A stretch of 64,000 bases of DNA from an uncultured Lachnospiraceae bacterium (GCA_934351255.1 CAKRJH010000004.1:1-64000), one strand, 5' to 3'. Numbered from the stretch's first letter, positions 16,005 to 23,646 are shown. The notes: generated by a model from the letters alone, not told the origin. Numbers and translations: made by a program.

Positions 16005-17276
16005 ATGACAAGATCAGAAGAATTATTTGAGAAATCCCGCACATGCATTCCGGGAGGGGTCAACTCTCCGGTGCGTGCCTTTGGAAGCGTGGGAGGAACC
16101 CCGGTTTTCGTGAAACAGGGATCGGGTTCGCATATTCTGGATGAAGATGGAAATGACTATATTGATTACGTGTGCTCCTGGGGGCCCGGTATTCTGGGAC
16201 ATGCCCATCCGCAGGTGATCCGCAGCGTGCAGGAGGCCTGCGCGGATGGTCTGACCTTTGGGGCGCCTACCCGCAAGGAGTATGAGATGGCCAGTCTCAT
16301 TGCCAGACTGATCCCATCCATGGAGATGAACCGCATGGTAAATTCAGGGACGGAGGCGGTCATGAGTGCGATCCGTGCCGCGCGTGGCTTTACCGGGCGC
16401 GATTATATCATCAAATTCCGCGGATGTTATCATGGTCATTCTGACGGGCTGTTGGTCAAGGCAGGATCCGGCGTGCTGGCTCAGTCGGTGCCGGACAGCG
16501 CCGGTGTTCCCGCGGGATATTCTCAGTATACGCTGATCGCGGAGTACAATAATCCGGATTCGGTGCAGCGTCTGATGGAGCAGTACAAGGATCGTGTCGC
16601 TGCCATTGTAGTGGAACCGGTGGCCGCCAATATGGGCGTGGTGCCGCCGGTACGCGGTTTCCTGCAGTTCCTGCGTGAGATCACCACACAGTACGGGGCA
16701 TTGCTGATCTTTGATGAGGTCATCACGGGATTTCGTCTGGCACTGGGCGGCGCACAGGCATATTACGGCGTGACACCGGATCTGACGACACTGGGCAAGA
16801 TCGTGGGAGGCGGCATGCCGGTGGGAACCTACGGTGGACGCCGTGAGATCATGGAATGTGTGGCGCCGACCGGACCGGTCTACCAGGCCGGGACGCTTTC
16901 CGGCAATCCGATTGCCATGACTGCCGGACTGGAGACACTTCACCTGCTGGAAGAGGATCCGCAGATCTATGACCGGATCGATGCGGCGGCAGAGCAGATC
17001 GAGACCTGCGTCCGGGAAAGTTTCGGGGGGCGTGTCTGCGTGAACCGTGTCGGATCGCTGATGAGCGTGTTCTTTACGGATCGGCCGGTGGTTGACTTTG
17101 ACAGTGCAATGACATCGGACACGAAGCTGTACGGCCGGTATTTCCATTACATGCTGGATCATGGCATTAATCTGGCACCGTCCCAGTTTGAGGCGATGTT
17201 TGTCTCCGCGGCGCACGGTGAGGAAGAACTGGACAGAACATGTGAATGTATCCGTGCATTTGCGCAGAGTTTGTGA
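16005..17276 (+). CDS. hemL: Glutamate-1-semialdehyde 2,1-aminomutase
   Basis: This 423-residue PLP enzyme isomerises glutamate-1-semialdehyde to 5-aminolevulinate. The PLP lysine is K265 in TTLGKIVGGGMPVG. Other family blocks are RTCIPGGVNSPVRAF, MVNSGTEAVMSAIRAARGFTG (kept here as two overlapping blocks) and LLIFDEVITGFRLA. The ATG at 16005 matches the usual family start; an in-frame upstream ATG lies within hemB. It completes the C5 pathway begun by hemA. Confidence 0.95.
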   Translation: MTRSEELFEKSRTCIPGGVNSPVRAFGSVGGTPVFVKQGSGSHILDEDGNDYIDYVCSWGPGILGHAHPQVIRSVQEACADGLTFGAPTRKEYEMASLIARLIPSMEMNRMVNSGTEAVMSAIRAARGFTGRDYIIKFRGCYHGHSDGLLVKAGSGVLAQSVPDSAGVPAGYSQYTLIAEYNNPDSVQRLMEQYKDRVAAIVVEPVAANMGVVPPVRGFLQFLREITTQYGALLIFDEVITGFRLALGGAQAYYGVTPDLTTLGKIVGGGMPVGTYGGRREIMECVAPTGPVYQAGTLSGNPIAMTAGLETLHLLEEDPQIYDRIDAAAEQIETCVRESFGGRVCVNRVGSLMSVFFTDRPVVDFDSAMTSDTKLYGRYFHYMLDHGINLAPSQFEAMFVSAAHGEEELDRTCECIRAFAQSL

Positions 17277-17300
17277 ATTAAGAAAGGTATGGTGGCAGGA

Positions 17301-18206
17301 ATGAAGGATTTGGTAATTATTGGAAGCGGCCCGGCCGGGCTGTCGGCGGCAGTCTACGCACAGAGAGCCAGACTGGATCAGGTCGTGCTGGAGAAGGAAC
17401 CATTTTCCGGTGGACAGATCGTGAATACGGAACGTGTGGACAACTATCTGGGCATGTACGGAACGAGCGGTTATGAACTGGCAATGGCATTTCGCAGTCA
17501 TGCGGACGAGCTGGGCGTGCCGTTTCAGGAAGCCGAGGTGGCAGCAGTGCGCAATGAGGGAACACATAAGGTCGTAGAACTGGCAGACGGAGAACAGATC
17601 GAGACCAAGGCAGTCATTGTGGCGACCGGAGCCGGACACCGCAGCCTGGGTGTGCCCGGAGAGGAGAAGCTGACCGGAGCCGGGGTCTCATACTGTGCAA
17701 CCTGTGATGGTGCGTTCTTCCGCGACCGTACAGTAGCAGTCGTCGGTGGCGGAGACGTGGCACTGGAGGATGCATTATATCTCTCGCGCATGTGCGAAAA
17801 GGTGTATCTGATCCATCGTCGTGACGGACTGCGCGCAGCCCGCGTGCTGCAGGAACAGGTACAGGCCAAAGAAAATATCGAGTTTCTGCCATTTTATGAG
17901 GTGCAGGAGATCGTCGGTGAAGATCTGGTGGAGAAGGTGATCCTTCGACAGAACCAGACCGGAGAGAACCGCGAACTGGAATTGTCAGGCCTGTTTATTG
18001 CTATCGGAATGCAGCCGTGGAATGAGGCGGTGCGGGATCTCGTAGAACTTGACGAGGCCGGATATATCCGCGCGGGCGAGGACTGCCGCACCAGCGTGAA
18101 AGGGATCTATGCGGCCGGGGATATCCGGACGAAGTCGCTGCGGCAGGTGGTGACCGCGGTGGCCGATGGTGCAGTGGCCGTCAGCAGCGTGGAAACGGAT
18201 GCCTGA
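17301..18206 (+). CDS. trxB: Thioredoxin reductase-like flavoprotein
   Basis: This 301-residue protein has the low-molecular-weight thioredoxin reductase layout: FAD motif IIGSGPAGLSAA (residues 6-17), redox-active pair C132-x2-C135 in SYCATCDGAFF, NAD(P) motif AVVGGGDVALEDALYLS, and the C-terminal FAD motif KGIYAAGDI. Start is set at 17301 by family alignment; ATG at 17289 would add four residues. It ends the tetrapyrrole operon 24 bases after hemL. It could reduce the CIPC thioredoxin of the sulfur operon. A ferredoxin-dependent or other TrxB-like specificity is possible. Confidence 0.88.
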   Translation: MKDLVIIGSGPAGLSAAVYAQRARLDQVVLEKEPFSGGQIVNTERVDNYLGMYGTSGYELAMAFRSHADELGVPFQEAEVAAVRNEGTHKVVELADGEQIETKAVIVATGAGHRSLGVPGEEKLTGAGVSYCATCDGAFFRDRTVAVVGGGDVALEDALYLSRMCEKVYLIHRRDGLRAARVLQEQVQAKENIEFLPFYEVQEIVGEDLVEKVILRQNQTGENRELELSGLFIAIGMQPWNEAVRDLVELDEAGYIRAGEDCRTSVKGIYAAGDIRTKSLRQVVTAVADGAVAVSSVETDA

Positions 18207-18217
18207 GGGACAAAATT

Positions 18218-18328
18218 TTGAAGAAATGTCGATTTTGAGAGTTTGAAATCTTGAACAAATGTCGATTTTGGCGGTTTTGAATCTTGAAGAAATGTCGATT
18301 TGAGGGTATACTAATCTTGAAGAAATGC
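18218..18328 (+). repeat. 33-base-period direct repeat array before ATPase gene
   Basis: TTGAAGAAATGTCGATTTTG at 18218-18237 recurs with one change at 18251-18270, with one T missing at 18284-18302, and as a 12-base partial copy at 18317-18328. The starts are exactly 33 bases apart each time. The intervening 13-14 bases are also partly alike. The array lies between the trxB-like gene and the ATPase gene, and the third copy supplies the -35 of the probable promoter. Confidence 0.9.
18284..18312 (+). promoter_or_regulatory. Promoter inside the 33-base repeat array
   Basis: TTGAAG at 18284-18289 and TATACT at 18307-18312 are spaced by 17 bases. The -35 is the first six bases of repeat copy 3, and the -10 ends five bases before copy 4. 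A protein bound to the repeats would therefore control transcription of the ATPase gene. Confidence 0.65.
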
Positions 18329-18359
18329 AACGATCCATATGAGAAGGGATGTGTGGATT

Positions 18360-19700
18360 ATGTTTTTTGAGAGAAAAGCGTACAAAGAATTGCTGCATTG
18401 GAAGGAAAATTATGCAGATCAATATGCTGTGCTTCTGGAAGGTGCCAGACGAGTCGGAAAATCTACCATAGCGGAGCAGTTCGCCCGCAGAGAATACCGC
18501 GCCTATATATTGATTGATTTTTCAAAGACATCACAGGATATCCGGGACTGTTTTGAGGACATTCAGAATCTGGATCTGTTCTTTTTGAGAATGCAGGCAT
18601 TGACCGGAGTAGATCTGTATCCCCATGAGTCTGTGTTTATTTTTGATGAGGTGCAGTTGTTTCCGAAAGCCCGTCAGGCGATCAAACATCTTGTGGCAGA
18701 TGGGAGATATCATTATATCGAGACGGGATCTCTGATCTCCATTCGGAAAAATGTCCGTGATATACTGATCCCATCGGAGGAGATGAAGATAGAGGTATTT
18801 CCGATGGATTATGAAGAATTCTGTGGAGCTGTCGGCACACCGTATTCTGTTCTGGAACAGGTATTTCTGGCCGGGAAAGCACTGGGACAGGCCACAAACC
18901 GCAAACTGATGCGGGATTTCCGTATCTATATGGCTGTCGGTGGGATGCCTCAGGCGGTAGACGCCTATGTACAGGGAAAGAATTTTTCACAGATTGATCA
19001 GGTGAAAAGGCAGATCATTCGCCTGTATGAAGAAGATTTCAAGAAAATTGATGCATCGGGCAGCCTGTCGGCATTGTATCATTCCATTCCGGCGCAATTG
19101 TCCAAAGATGTAAAAAGGTACCGGGTTTCCAGCGCATTGAACCGCCGCAGAAAGAAAAACGATGATCAATTGATTTATGAACTGATCGATTCAAAGACTG
19201 TATTGCCGTGTTACAATTCAACGGATCCCAGGGCAAGCCTCTCCCTGACGAAGGACCTGGACAGTTATAAACTGTATATTGCGGATACGGGATTGTTTGT
19301 CACGTTATTGTTCATTGACAGACCAGTGGCAGAGAACGAATTGTATGCAAAGCTGATGTCTGATAAACTGCCGGCCAATCTGGGCTATCTTTATGAAAAT
19401 GCAGTGGCTCAGATGATCGCTGCCAGCGGAAGAGAGTTATATTATCACACCTGGAAAAAAACGGGGAGCACTCATTATTATGAGGTGGATTTTTTGATCT
19501 CGGAGGGGGCGAAGGTATCGGTTCTTGAGGTGAAATCTTCCGGGACGGGAAAGCACGAATCCCTGACGGAATTTCAAACGAGGTATTCCGGGAATCTGAA
19601 ATGCGCATATTTGATTTCGCAGAAGGATCTGGAGGTCAAAGAGGGAATTGCGTTTCTGCCGGTGTATCTGGTGCCGTTTTTGAATAGAGTGGAAAAGTAA
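18360..19700 (+). CDS. AAA ATPase with DUF4143 domain
   Basis: This 446-residue protein has an N-terminal ATPase with Walker A GARRVGKST (residues 28-36), Walker B FIFDEVQ (about 94-98) and a sensor segment YIETGSLISIR. The C-terminal DUF4143 part carries LGYLYENAVAQMI and an EVDFLI ... VLEVKSS pair that resembles a PD-(D/E)xK nuclease-fold core. Function of the family is unknown. The ATG at 18360 is chosen because it aligns with the start of the homologue at 21568 and follows AGAAGGG; an earlier ATG at 18339 lacks a ribosome site. A repeat array with embedded promoter lies directly upstream. Confidence 0.88.
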   Translation: MFFERKAYKELLHWKENYADQYAVLLEGARRVGKSTIAEQFARREYRAYILIDFSKTSQDIRDCFEDIQNLDLFFLRMQALTGVDLYPHESVFIFDEVQLFPKARQAIKHLVADGRYHYIETGSLISIRKNVRDILIPSEEMKIEVFPMDYEEFCGAVGTPYSVLEQVFLAGKALGQATNRKLMRDFRIYMAVGGMPQAVDAYVQGKNFSQIDQVKRQIIRLYEEDFKKIDASGSLSALYHSIPAQLSKDVKRYRVSSALNRRRKKNDDQLIYELIDSKTVLPCYNSTDPRASLSLTKDLDSYKLYIADTGLFVTLLFIDRPVAENELYAKLMSDKLPANLGYLYENAVAQMIAASGRELYYHTWKKTGSTHYYEVDFLISEGAKVSVLEVKSSGTGKHESLTEFQTRYSGNLKCAYLISQKDLEVKEGIAFLPVYLVPFLNRVEK

Positions 19701-19716
19701 GGAATTGGAGGAAATC

Positions 19717-20229
19717 ATGTCAACTACGATAAACACGCGATTTGAATTTCGCAACATCCGCCCGGAGGAAACATCCCAGGCAATTGCGATTGAGAAGATC
19801 TGTTTTCCGCCGCATGAGGCGTGTTCACGAAAGGCGATGGAGGAGCGTATTCAGGCGGCTCCGGAACTGTTTTTAGTGGCGATCGACAGAGAAACGGGCA
19901 GGATAGCAGGATTTCTCAATGGCATTGCCACAGATGAGACGCGCTTCCGGGACGAGTTTTTTACGGATATTTCCCTGCATGATCCGCAGGGGAAATGCGT
20001 GATGCTGGTGGGGCTTGATGTATTGCCGGAGTATCGCAGACAGGGATTGGGCAGAGAGCTGGTTGCGCGGTATGTGCAGCGGGAGATTGGAACGCGGAGC
20101 TGTCTGCTCTTGACATGTCTGGAGGAGAAGGTGGAGATGTATCGGAAATTCGGACTTGAAGATCTTGGGATGGCGAATTCTGCATGGGGTGGAGAACGCT
20201 GGCACGAGATGCGGTATGATCTTGGATGA
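19717..20229 (+). CDS. GNAT family N-acetyltransferase
   Basis: This 170-residue protein has the acetyl-CoA-binding motif LDVLPEYRRQGLGRELVARYV near residue 110 (split over the Q/R-x2-G-x-G/A loop RRQGLGRE). The N-terminal FRNIRPEETSQAIAIEKICFPP resembles arylalkylamine-type acetyltransferases. The substrate is unknown. The ATG at 19717 follows GGAGG at 19706-19710. It starts 16 bases after the ATPase gene and may be co-transcribed with it. Confidence 0.87.
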   Translation: MSTTINTRFEFRNIRPEETSQAIAIEKICFPPHEACSRKAMEERIQAAPELFLVAIDRETGRIAGFLNGIATDETRFRDEFFTDISLHDPQGKCVMLVGLDVLPEYRRQGLGRELVARYVQREIGTRSCLLLTCLEEKVEMYRKFGLEDLGMANSAWGGERWHEMRYDLG

Positions 20230-20255
20230 CAGAGATATTTACGGTTATCGCATAA

Positions 20256-20420
20256 GTGGCGTTTGCGAGTCTCATTGGTATGTTTCATAGATTTGGGTTT
20301 ACCGGTAATTTTATACCCGATTATCTGACCGTATATTGTAGAAACTTTGTCATGGCGCTTCCGACACAATTATTCCTTGTCGGGCCAATGGCAAGACTGA
20401 TTTTTAGAAAAGTTTTTTAG
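20256..20420 (+). pseudogene. DUF2798 family remnant
   Basis: The frame from 20256 to the TAG at 20420 reads as the C-terminal half of a DUF2798 small membrane protein: a GFTGNFIPDYL segment, a RNFVMALPTQLFLVGP membrane helix and a RLIFRKVF end. The N-terminal part is lost, because an in-frame TAA at 20253-20255 cuts it off from an ATG at 20226 that overlaps the acetyltransferase stop. No ribosome site precedes the surviving part. It is most likely decayed. The family function is unknown. Confidence 0.55.
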
Positions 20421-20486
20421 GGGGATATCATCAGAGCACAAGTGCTATTCAAAATGCTGATGAAGAATTAGATCTTGAAAATGGCT

Positions 20487-20705
20487 TTATAATGGCTGAT
20501 CATCTTCTGATGGAATATATTGAGCAATTTCATCTAATCTGCAATCAAGAATTCGGCACAGGTCATTAAGAGTAGTGGTATTCATGGGTTTGTTTTTGCG
20601 AAGCTTATCGATAATAGCGCTGGAAACATGATGGCGATTTATCAGGGTATAGGTTGTCTCTGTGGAATTTTCAAGTGTATCCCAAAATGGACTGTAATCT
20701 ATCAA
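20487..20705 (-). CDS. Cro/CI-type HTH regulator
   Basis: This 72-residue protein is a minimal XRE-family DNA-binding domain: YTLINRHHVSSAIIDKLRKNKPMNTTTLNDLCRILDCRLDEIAQYIP is the helix-turn-helix core, here described by its halves HHVSSAIIDKLRKNK and TLNDLCRILDCRLDEI. The start is TTG at 20705, because the only nearby ATG and GTG codons run straight into a stop while GGAGG (complement of 20715-20719) sits nine bases from the TTG. It is divergent from a membrane zinc-ribbon gene whose promoter overlaps a perfect palindrome, its likely target. Confidence 0.82.
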   Translation of the reverse strand: MIDYSPFWDTLENSTETTYTLINRHHVSSAIIDKLRKNKPMNTTTLNDLCRILDCRLDEIAQYIPSEDDQPL

Positions 20706-20761
20706 ATCACCATGCCTCCTTGTGCTTCTATTATTATGTATGTTAAGATATGGTCTTATAC

Positions 20762-20790
20762 TTGACTATAGTCAGAAAGATGACTATAAT
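20762..20790 (+). promoter_or_regulatory. Promoter with overlapping palindromic operator
   Basis: TTGACT at 20762-20767 and TATAAT at 20785-20790 are separated by 17 bases. The perfect palindrome TGACTATAGTCA at 20763-20774 covers the -35, and a half-site TGACTATAA recurs over the -10. This is a plausible operator for the divergent HTH protein. Confidence 0.8.
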
Positions 20791-20823
20791 AATGGTAAAG
20801 TAAAAACAAAGGAGAAAATTTAT

Positions 20824-21222
20824 ATGAAGAAAGCATGCAGGATTTTGGGGATAATTGTGCTGGTATTAGGAATTATAGGTTCCATTGCATTGGCGTGGGA
20901 TAATGGTGTTGTAGTTACTTCGGATTTTTTTGATGATATTGATTCGAAGAGGAGCATTTCCTTAACCATAGGATGGTTCGCAGGAGGACTGCTAAGTACG
21001 GCTGTAGCAAGTGTTATTTTATTTTCTATCAGTGAAATTTTGGAACGTCTTGAGGGACTTTCCTGGAGAGTTTCAGAAGTAGAGGGCAAACTGGAGTCTG
21101 CGGAACGTAAAGAGAAAGAAGCTGACGATATCACATATAGAGGCTCCTGGAGGTGCCCGGAGTGCGGTAGAGTGAACGCGAGCTACGTTGGAACATGTGG
21201 ATGCGGTCAAACCAAAGCGTAG
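20824..21222 (+). CDS. Small membrane protein with C-terminal zinc ribbon
   Basis: This 132-residue protein has two predicted membrane helices (ILGIIVLVLGIIGSIALAW and TIGWFAGGLLSTAVASVIL), a charged helix likely to form a coiled coil (residues about 78-108), and a C-terminal zinc-ribbon pattern CPECGRVNASYVGTCGCG. The start at 20824 follows AAAGGAG; a longer in-frame opening at 20722 lies upstream of the promoter. I do not recognise a specific function. It is transcribed from a strong promoter and ends at an intrinsic terminator. Confidence 0.75.
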   Translation: MKKACRILGIIVLVLGIIGSIALAWDNGVVVTSDFFDDIDSKRSISLTIGWFAGGLLSTAVASVILFSISEILERLEGLSWRVSEVEGKLESAERKEKEADDITYRGSWRCPECGRVNASYVGTCGCGQTKA

Positions 21223-21278
21223 TTTGGAATACACCATATGTAAAAGGATGACCGATTTTTTGAATATGGAAGGATCAG

Positions 21279-21304
21279 GCTGAGCCATGTGCTCAGCTTT
21301 TTTC
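21279..21304 (+). terminator. Intrinsic terminator
   Basis: GCTGAGC (21279-21285) and GCTCAGC (21291-21297) form a perfect stem with a five-base loop, followed by six T. Confidence 0.9.
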
Positions 21305-21384
21305 GTTAGGGAAGAGGTATGGGGGTATTCCCAGCTTCATTAGTAATTCCATGTGCTCCGATGAAATAAAACGAAACGAGTGTG

Positions 21385-21423
21385 TTTCGGCTAATATATA
21401 ATTGGAATAGAGATTAGCCGAAA
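21385..21423. repeat. 11-base inverted repeat
   Basis: TTTCGGCTAAT (21385-21395) and ATTAGCCGAAA (21413-21423) are perfect inverted copies around 17 AT-rich bases. The element lies 27 bases before the repeat array of the second ATPase gene. It could be a weak terminator or a protein site; no T-run follows on the plus strand. Confidence 0.6.
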
Positions 21424-21449
21424 AAGGTGGTAATATGAGCGATAGAATG

Positions 21450-21557
21450 TGCGCATAATCATAAAAAATATGGTTATAATACTTGCGCATAATCAAAAAA
21501 CGGATTACAATGTGCGCATAATCATAAAATTTAGCGCTAAGACACATGCGCATAATC
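21450..21557 (+). repeat. TGCGCATAATC direct repeat array before second ATPase gene
   Basis: The 11-base core TGCGCATAATC occurs four times without change at 21450-21460, 21484-21494, 21513-21523 and 21547-21557. Copies 1 and 3 continue as ATAAAA and share a TG just upstream. Spacing is 34, 29 and 34 bases. The second copy overlaps the -35 of the probable promoter; copies 3 and 4 would lie in the 5' untranslated region. Confidence 0.9.
21483..21511 (+). promoter_or_regulatory. Promoter inside the TGCGCATAATC array
   Basis: TTGCGC at 21483-21488 and TACAAT at 21506-21511 are spaced by 17 bases; the -35 is formed by the start of repeat copy 2 and the -10 ends just before copy 3. A TATAAT at 21475-21480 is an alternative -10 without a good -35. 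Confidence 0.5.
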
Positions 21558-21567
21558 TGGAGGGTTT

Positions 21568-22926
21568 ATGATATTAAAAAGAAAAATATATAAAAAACTA
21601 CTGGAATGGAAAAAAGAATGTCAAGGAAAAAAAGCACTACTGATAGAAGGTGCCAGACGTATTGGAAAGTCTACCATCTGCGAAGAATTTGGAAAAAATG
21701 AATATGAAAGCTATCTTCTTATTGACTTTGCTAAAAAAGATAAGGAAGTCGAAATGTATTTTGAGAGATATCTGAATGATCTGGATACATTTTTTATGCT
21801 GTTACAGACACATTTTGGAGTGAAATTACCATCAAGAAAATCTCTTATTATTTTTGATGAGGTTCAGATGTATCCGCAGGCAAGAGCTGCGATAAAATAT
21901 TTGGTTGCAGATGGAAGGTATGATTATATTGAAACAGGATCGCTGATATCCATCAGAGAAAATGTAAAGAATATTGTTATACCATCAGAAGAGAGACATA
22001 TTAATATGTATCCACTGGATTTCGAAGAATTTGCAATAGCATTAGAAGAAGATTTGCTAGTGGAATATATAAAGAAATGCTTTGAAAATAAAGAACCTTT
22101 GGAAAGAAGCATGCATAACCAGGCGATGCTTTTGTTTCATCAGTATATGCTTGTAGGTGGGATGCCTATGCCTGTAGTGGCATTTATTGAAGGCAAAAAA
22201 GATTTTATGGAAGCGGATAAGGAAAAAAGAGATATCCTTAAATTGTATAGGGAAGATATTATGAAGATAGATATGAGGTATAGGAGCAAAGTCCTTGCAA
22301 TTTATGACCAGATTCCAGGATTTCTTTCGCAACACGAAAAAAGAGTTGTGTTCAAAAAGCTACAGGATGGCAGTTTTGCAGACCAGTATGAAGAAACATT
22401 TTTCTGGCTATCAGATTCTATGATGTCGAATGAGTGTTTTTTGTGCAATGATCCTAATGTAGGTTTGTCATTAAATGAGACCAGAAGCTATGTAAAATGT
22501 TATATGGGAGATACCGGGCTTTTGGTAAGCCATGCATTTGATGAGAATGAATTGCTTGAGGATGAAGTATATAAACAGATATTGGCAGGAAAATTACAGA
22601 TTAATGAAGGAATGCTTTATGAAAACGCAATAGCCCAGATGTTGGTTGCAAATGGACATAAGTTATATTTTTATACACACTATAATGAAAGTAAGCATCG
22701 AAATGATATGGAAATTGATTTTATTATTTCCAATAATAGTAAATTAAAATATAAGATATTTCCAATTGAAGTGAAGTCAGGAAAGCAATACAAAACGACT
22801 TCGTTGAATAATTTCAGAGAAAAATACAAGGAGCGCATAGGGGAAAGTTATATTATTCATCCAAGAAATTTAATTGTAAAAGATGGAATTATATGCATTC
22901 CACCCTACATGACGATGAATATATAA
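21568..22926 (+). CDS. AAA ATPase with DUF4143 domain, second copy
   Basis: This 452-residue protein is collinear with the ATPase at 18360: Walker A GARRIGKST (residues 28-36), LIIFDEVQMYPQ, the sensor YIETGSLISIRENVKNIVIPSEE, and a C-terminal EIDFIIS ... FPIEVKSGK nuclease-like pair. The ribosome site GGAGGG lies at 21559-21564. The gene is clearly richer in A and T than the surrounding metabolic genes, which suggests separate acquisition rather than local duplication. Its upstream repeats differ in sequence from those of the first copy but hold the same position relative to the promoter. Confidence 0.87.
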   Translation: MILKRKIYKKLLEWKKECQGKKALLIEGARRIGKSTICEEFGKNEYESYLLIDFAKKDKEVEMYFERYLNDLDTFFMLLQTHFGVKLPSRKSLIIFDEVQMYPQARAAIKYLVADGRYDYIETGSLISIRENVKNIVIPSEERHINMYPLDFEEFAIALEEDLLVEYIKKCFENKEPLERSMHNQAMLLFHQYMLVGGMPMPVVAFIEGKKDFMEADKEKRDILKLYREDIMKIDMRYRSKVLAIYDQIPGFLSQHEKRVVFKKLQDGSFADQYEETFFWLSDSMMSNECFLCNDPNVGLSLNETRSYVKCYMGDTGLLVSHAFDENELLEDEVYKQILAGKLQINEGMLYENAIAQMLVANGHKLYFYTHYNESKHRNDMEIDFIISNNSKLKYKIFPIEVKSGKQYKTTSLNNFREKYKERIGESYIIHPRNLIVKDGIICIPPYMTMNI

Positions 22927-22955
22927 AAATCTGACGTACACACTTGAAAACATTG

Positions 22956-23026
22956 CTCTGGGAGCGGTTTTAGCGATGGTGTCAGAACTGCTCCCAGAGA
23001 GGTGCTTTTCATGGCATAATATGCCA
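22956..23026. other. Hairpin and palindrome region after the second ATPase gene
   Basis: CTCTGGGAGC (22956-22965) and GCTCCCAGAG (22990-22999) are perfect inverted copies around 24 bases. Just after it, TGGCATA-A-TATGCCA at 23012-23026 is a perfect palindrome. The first may act as a terminator, although only four T follow a few bases later; the second could be an operator for the small gene at 23062. Confidence 0.5.
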
Positions 23027-23061
23027 AAGTCAACGAACATTTTTACAGGGGAGGTGTGCTT

Positions 23062-23226
23062 ATGCATGATGGAGGCTCTATGAGCAATCATGGCGCGACG
23101 ATTATTTTTTGGATCGCGCTGGTCGTATGCAGTGCTATTGGTGCGTTTAATCAACTGCTGGGGGCGCTGATACTCATCGTGGTGGGCTTTGTTATATTTA
23201 TAAGTGTGTGGACAGACAGAAAATAG
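23062..23226 (+). CDS. Small membrane protein, 54 residues
   Basis: An ATG preceded by GGGGAGG opens a 54-residue frame with a polar N-terminus (MHDGGSMSNHG) and two closely spaced hydrophobic stretches (IIFWIALVVCSAIGAF and LLGALILIVVGFVIFISVW). It ends TDRK. It has the look of a small inner-membrane hairpin protein. No family is recognised. The next small gene follows 64 bases downstream. Confidence 0.6.
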   Translation: MHDGGSMSNHGATIIFWIALVVCSAIGAFNQLLGALILIVVGFVIFISVWTDRK

Positions 23227-23290
23227 AATATAATGATGAATCGTTCCGAATCCTGCGACAATATATTTGTGAAGATCAGGAACACGATAT

Positions 23291-23600
23291 ATGTTTGAAA
23301 AGTTTTTTTCCGGTAACCCGATGGTCATTTTCCTGGGAGTATGTCTTGCGGTCATAGTGATCTGTATTGCAGGGCAGAGCCAGCAGGCCATCCTACAGCA
23401 AGCCCTCTTATAAGCCGTCCTACAGTAAGCCTTCGTACAGCAAGGGGACGAGCGGGGGAAGCAAAAGTAACGCGGATCCATATCGTTCTTATGATGACGG
23501 ATACGATGAGGGTGACTATGATGACGAGCGGTATGAGTACGACAGCGATTATGCTGATGGCGTAGATGACGCGATCGACGAAAATGAAGACGATTGGTAA
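23291..23600 (+). pseudogene. Frameshifted small membrane protein with acidic tail
   Basis: An ATG at 23291 opens a frame with a membrane helix (MVIFLGVCLAVIVICIAG) that stops after about 40 residues. The next frame, open from 23367 to 23600 with only a TTG start, continues with a SYSKPSYKPSYSKPSYSK repeat (described by its PSYSK units) and a very acidic, tyrosine-rich end. Removing one G from the GGG at the junction joins both into one protein of about 100 residues. Either a one-base insertion has broken the gene, the assembly has an error here, or a frameshift is programmed. Confidence 0.6.
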
Positions 23601-23605
23601 AAAGA

Positions 23606-23636
23606 AGCAGGTATACTGATAGACAGTATACCTGCT
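23606..23636. terminator. Bidirectional terminator between convergent genes
   Basis: AGCAGGTATACTG (23606-23618) and CAGTATACCTGCT (23624-23636) form a perfect 13-base stem with a five-base loop, ten bases before the pyk stop on the opposite strand. TTTG follows on the plus side, and the sequence on the minus side reads CTTCTTTTTACC. Confidence 0.85.
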
Positions 23637-23646
23637 TTGCTATGAG

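Noticed and set aside
21293..21553. An 86-codon minus-strand frame upstream of the second ATPase gene
   Set aside because: Its repeated YDYAH/MRKYY-like content is simply the translation of the TGCGCATAATC array.
18218..21557. The two repeat arrays as CRISPR arrays
   Set aside because: The repeated cores are only 11-20 bases, the intervening sequences are themselves partly repetitive and very short, there are just four copies, and no cas genes are near.
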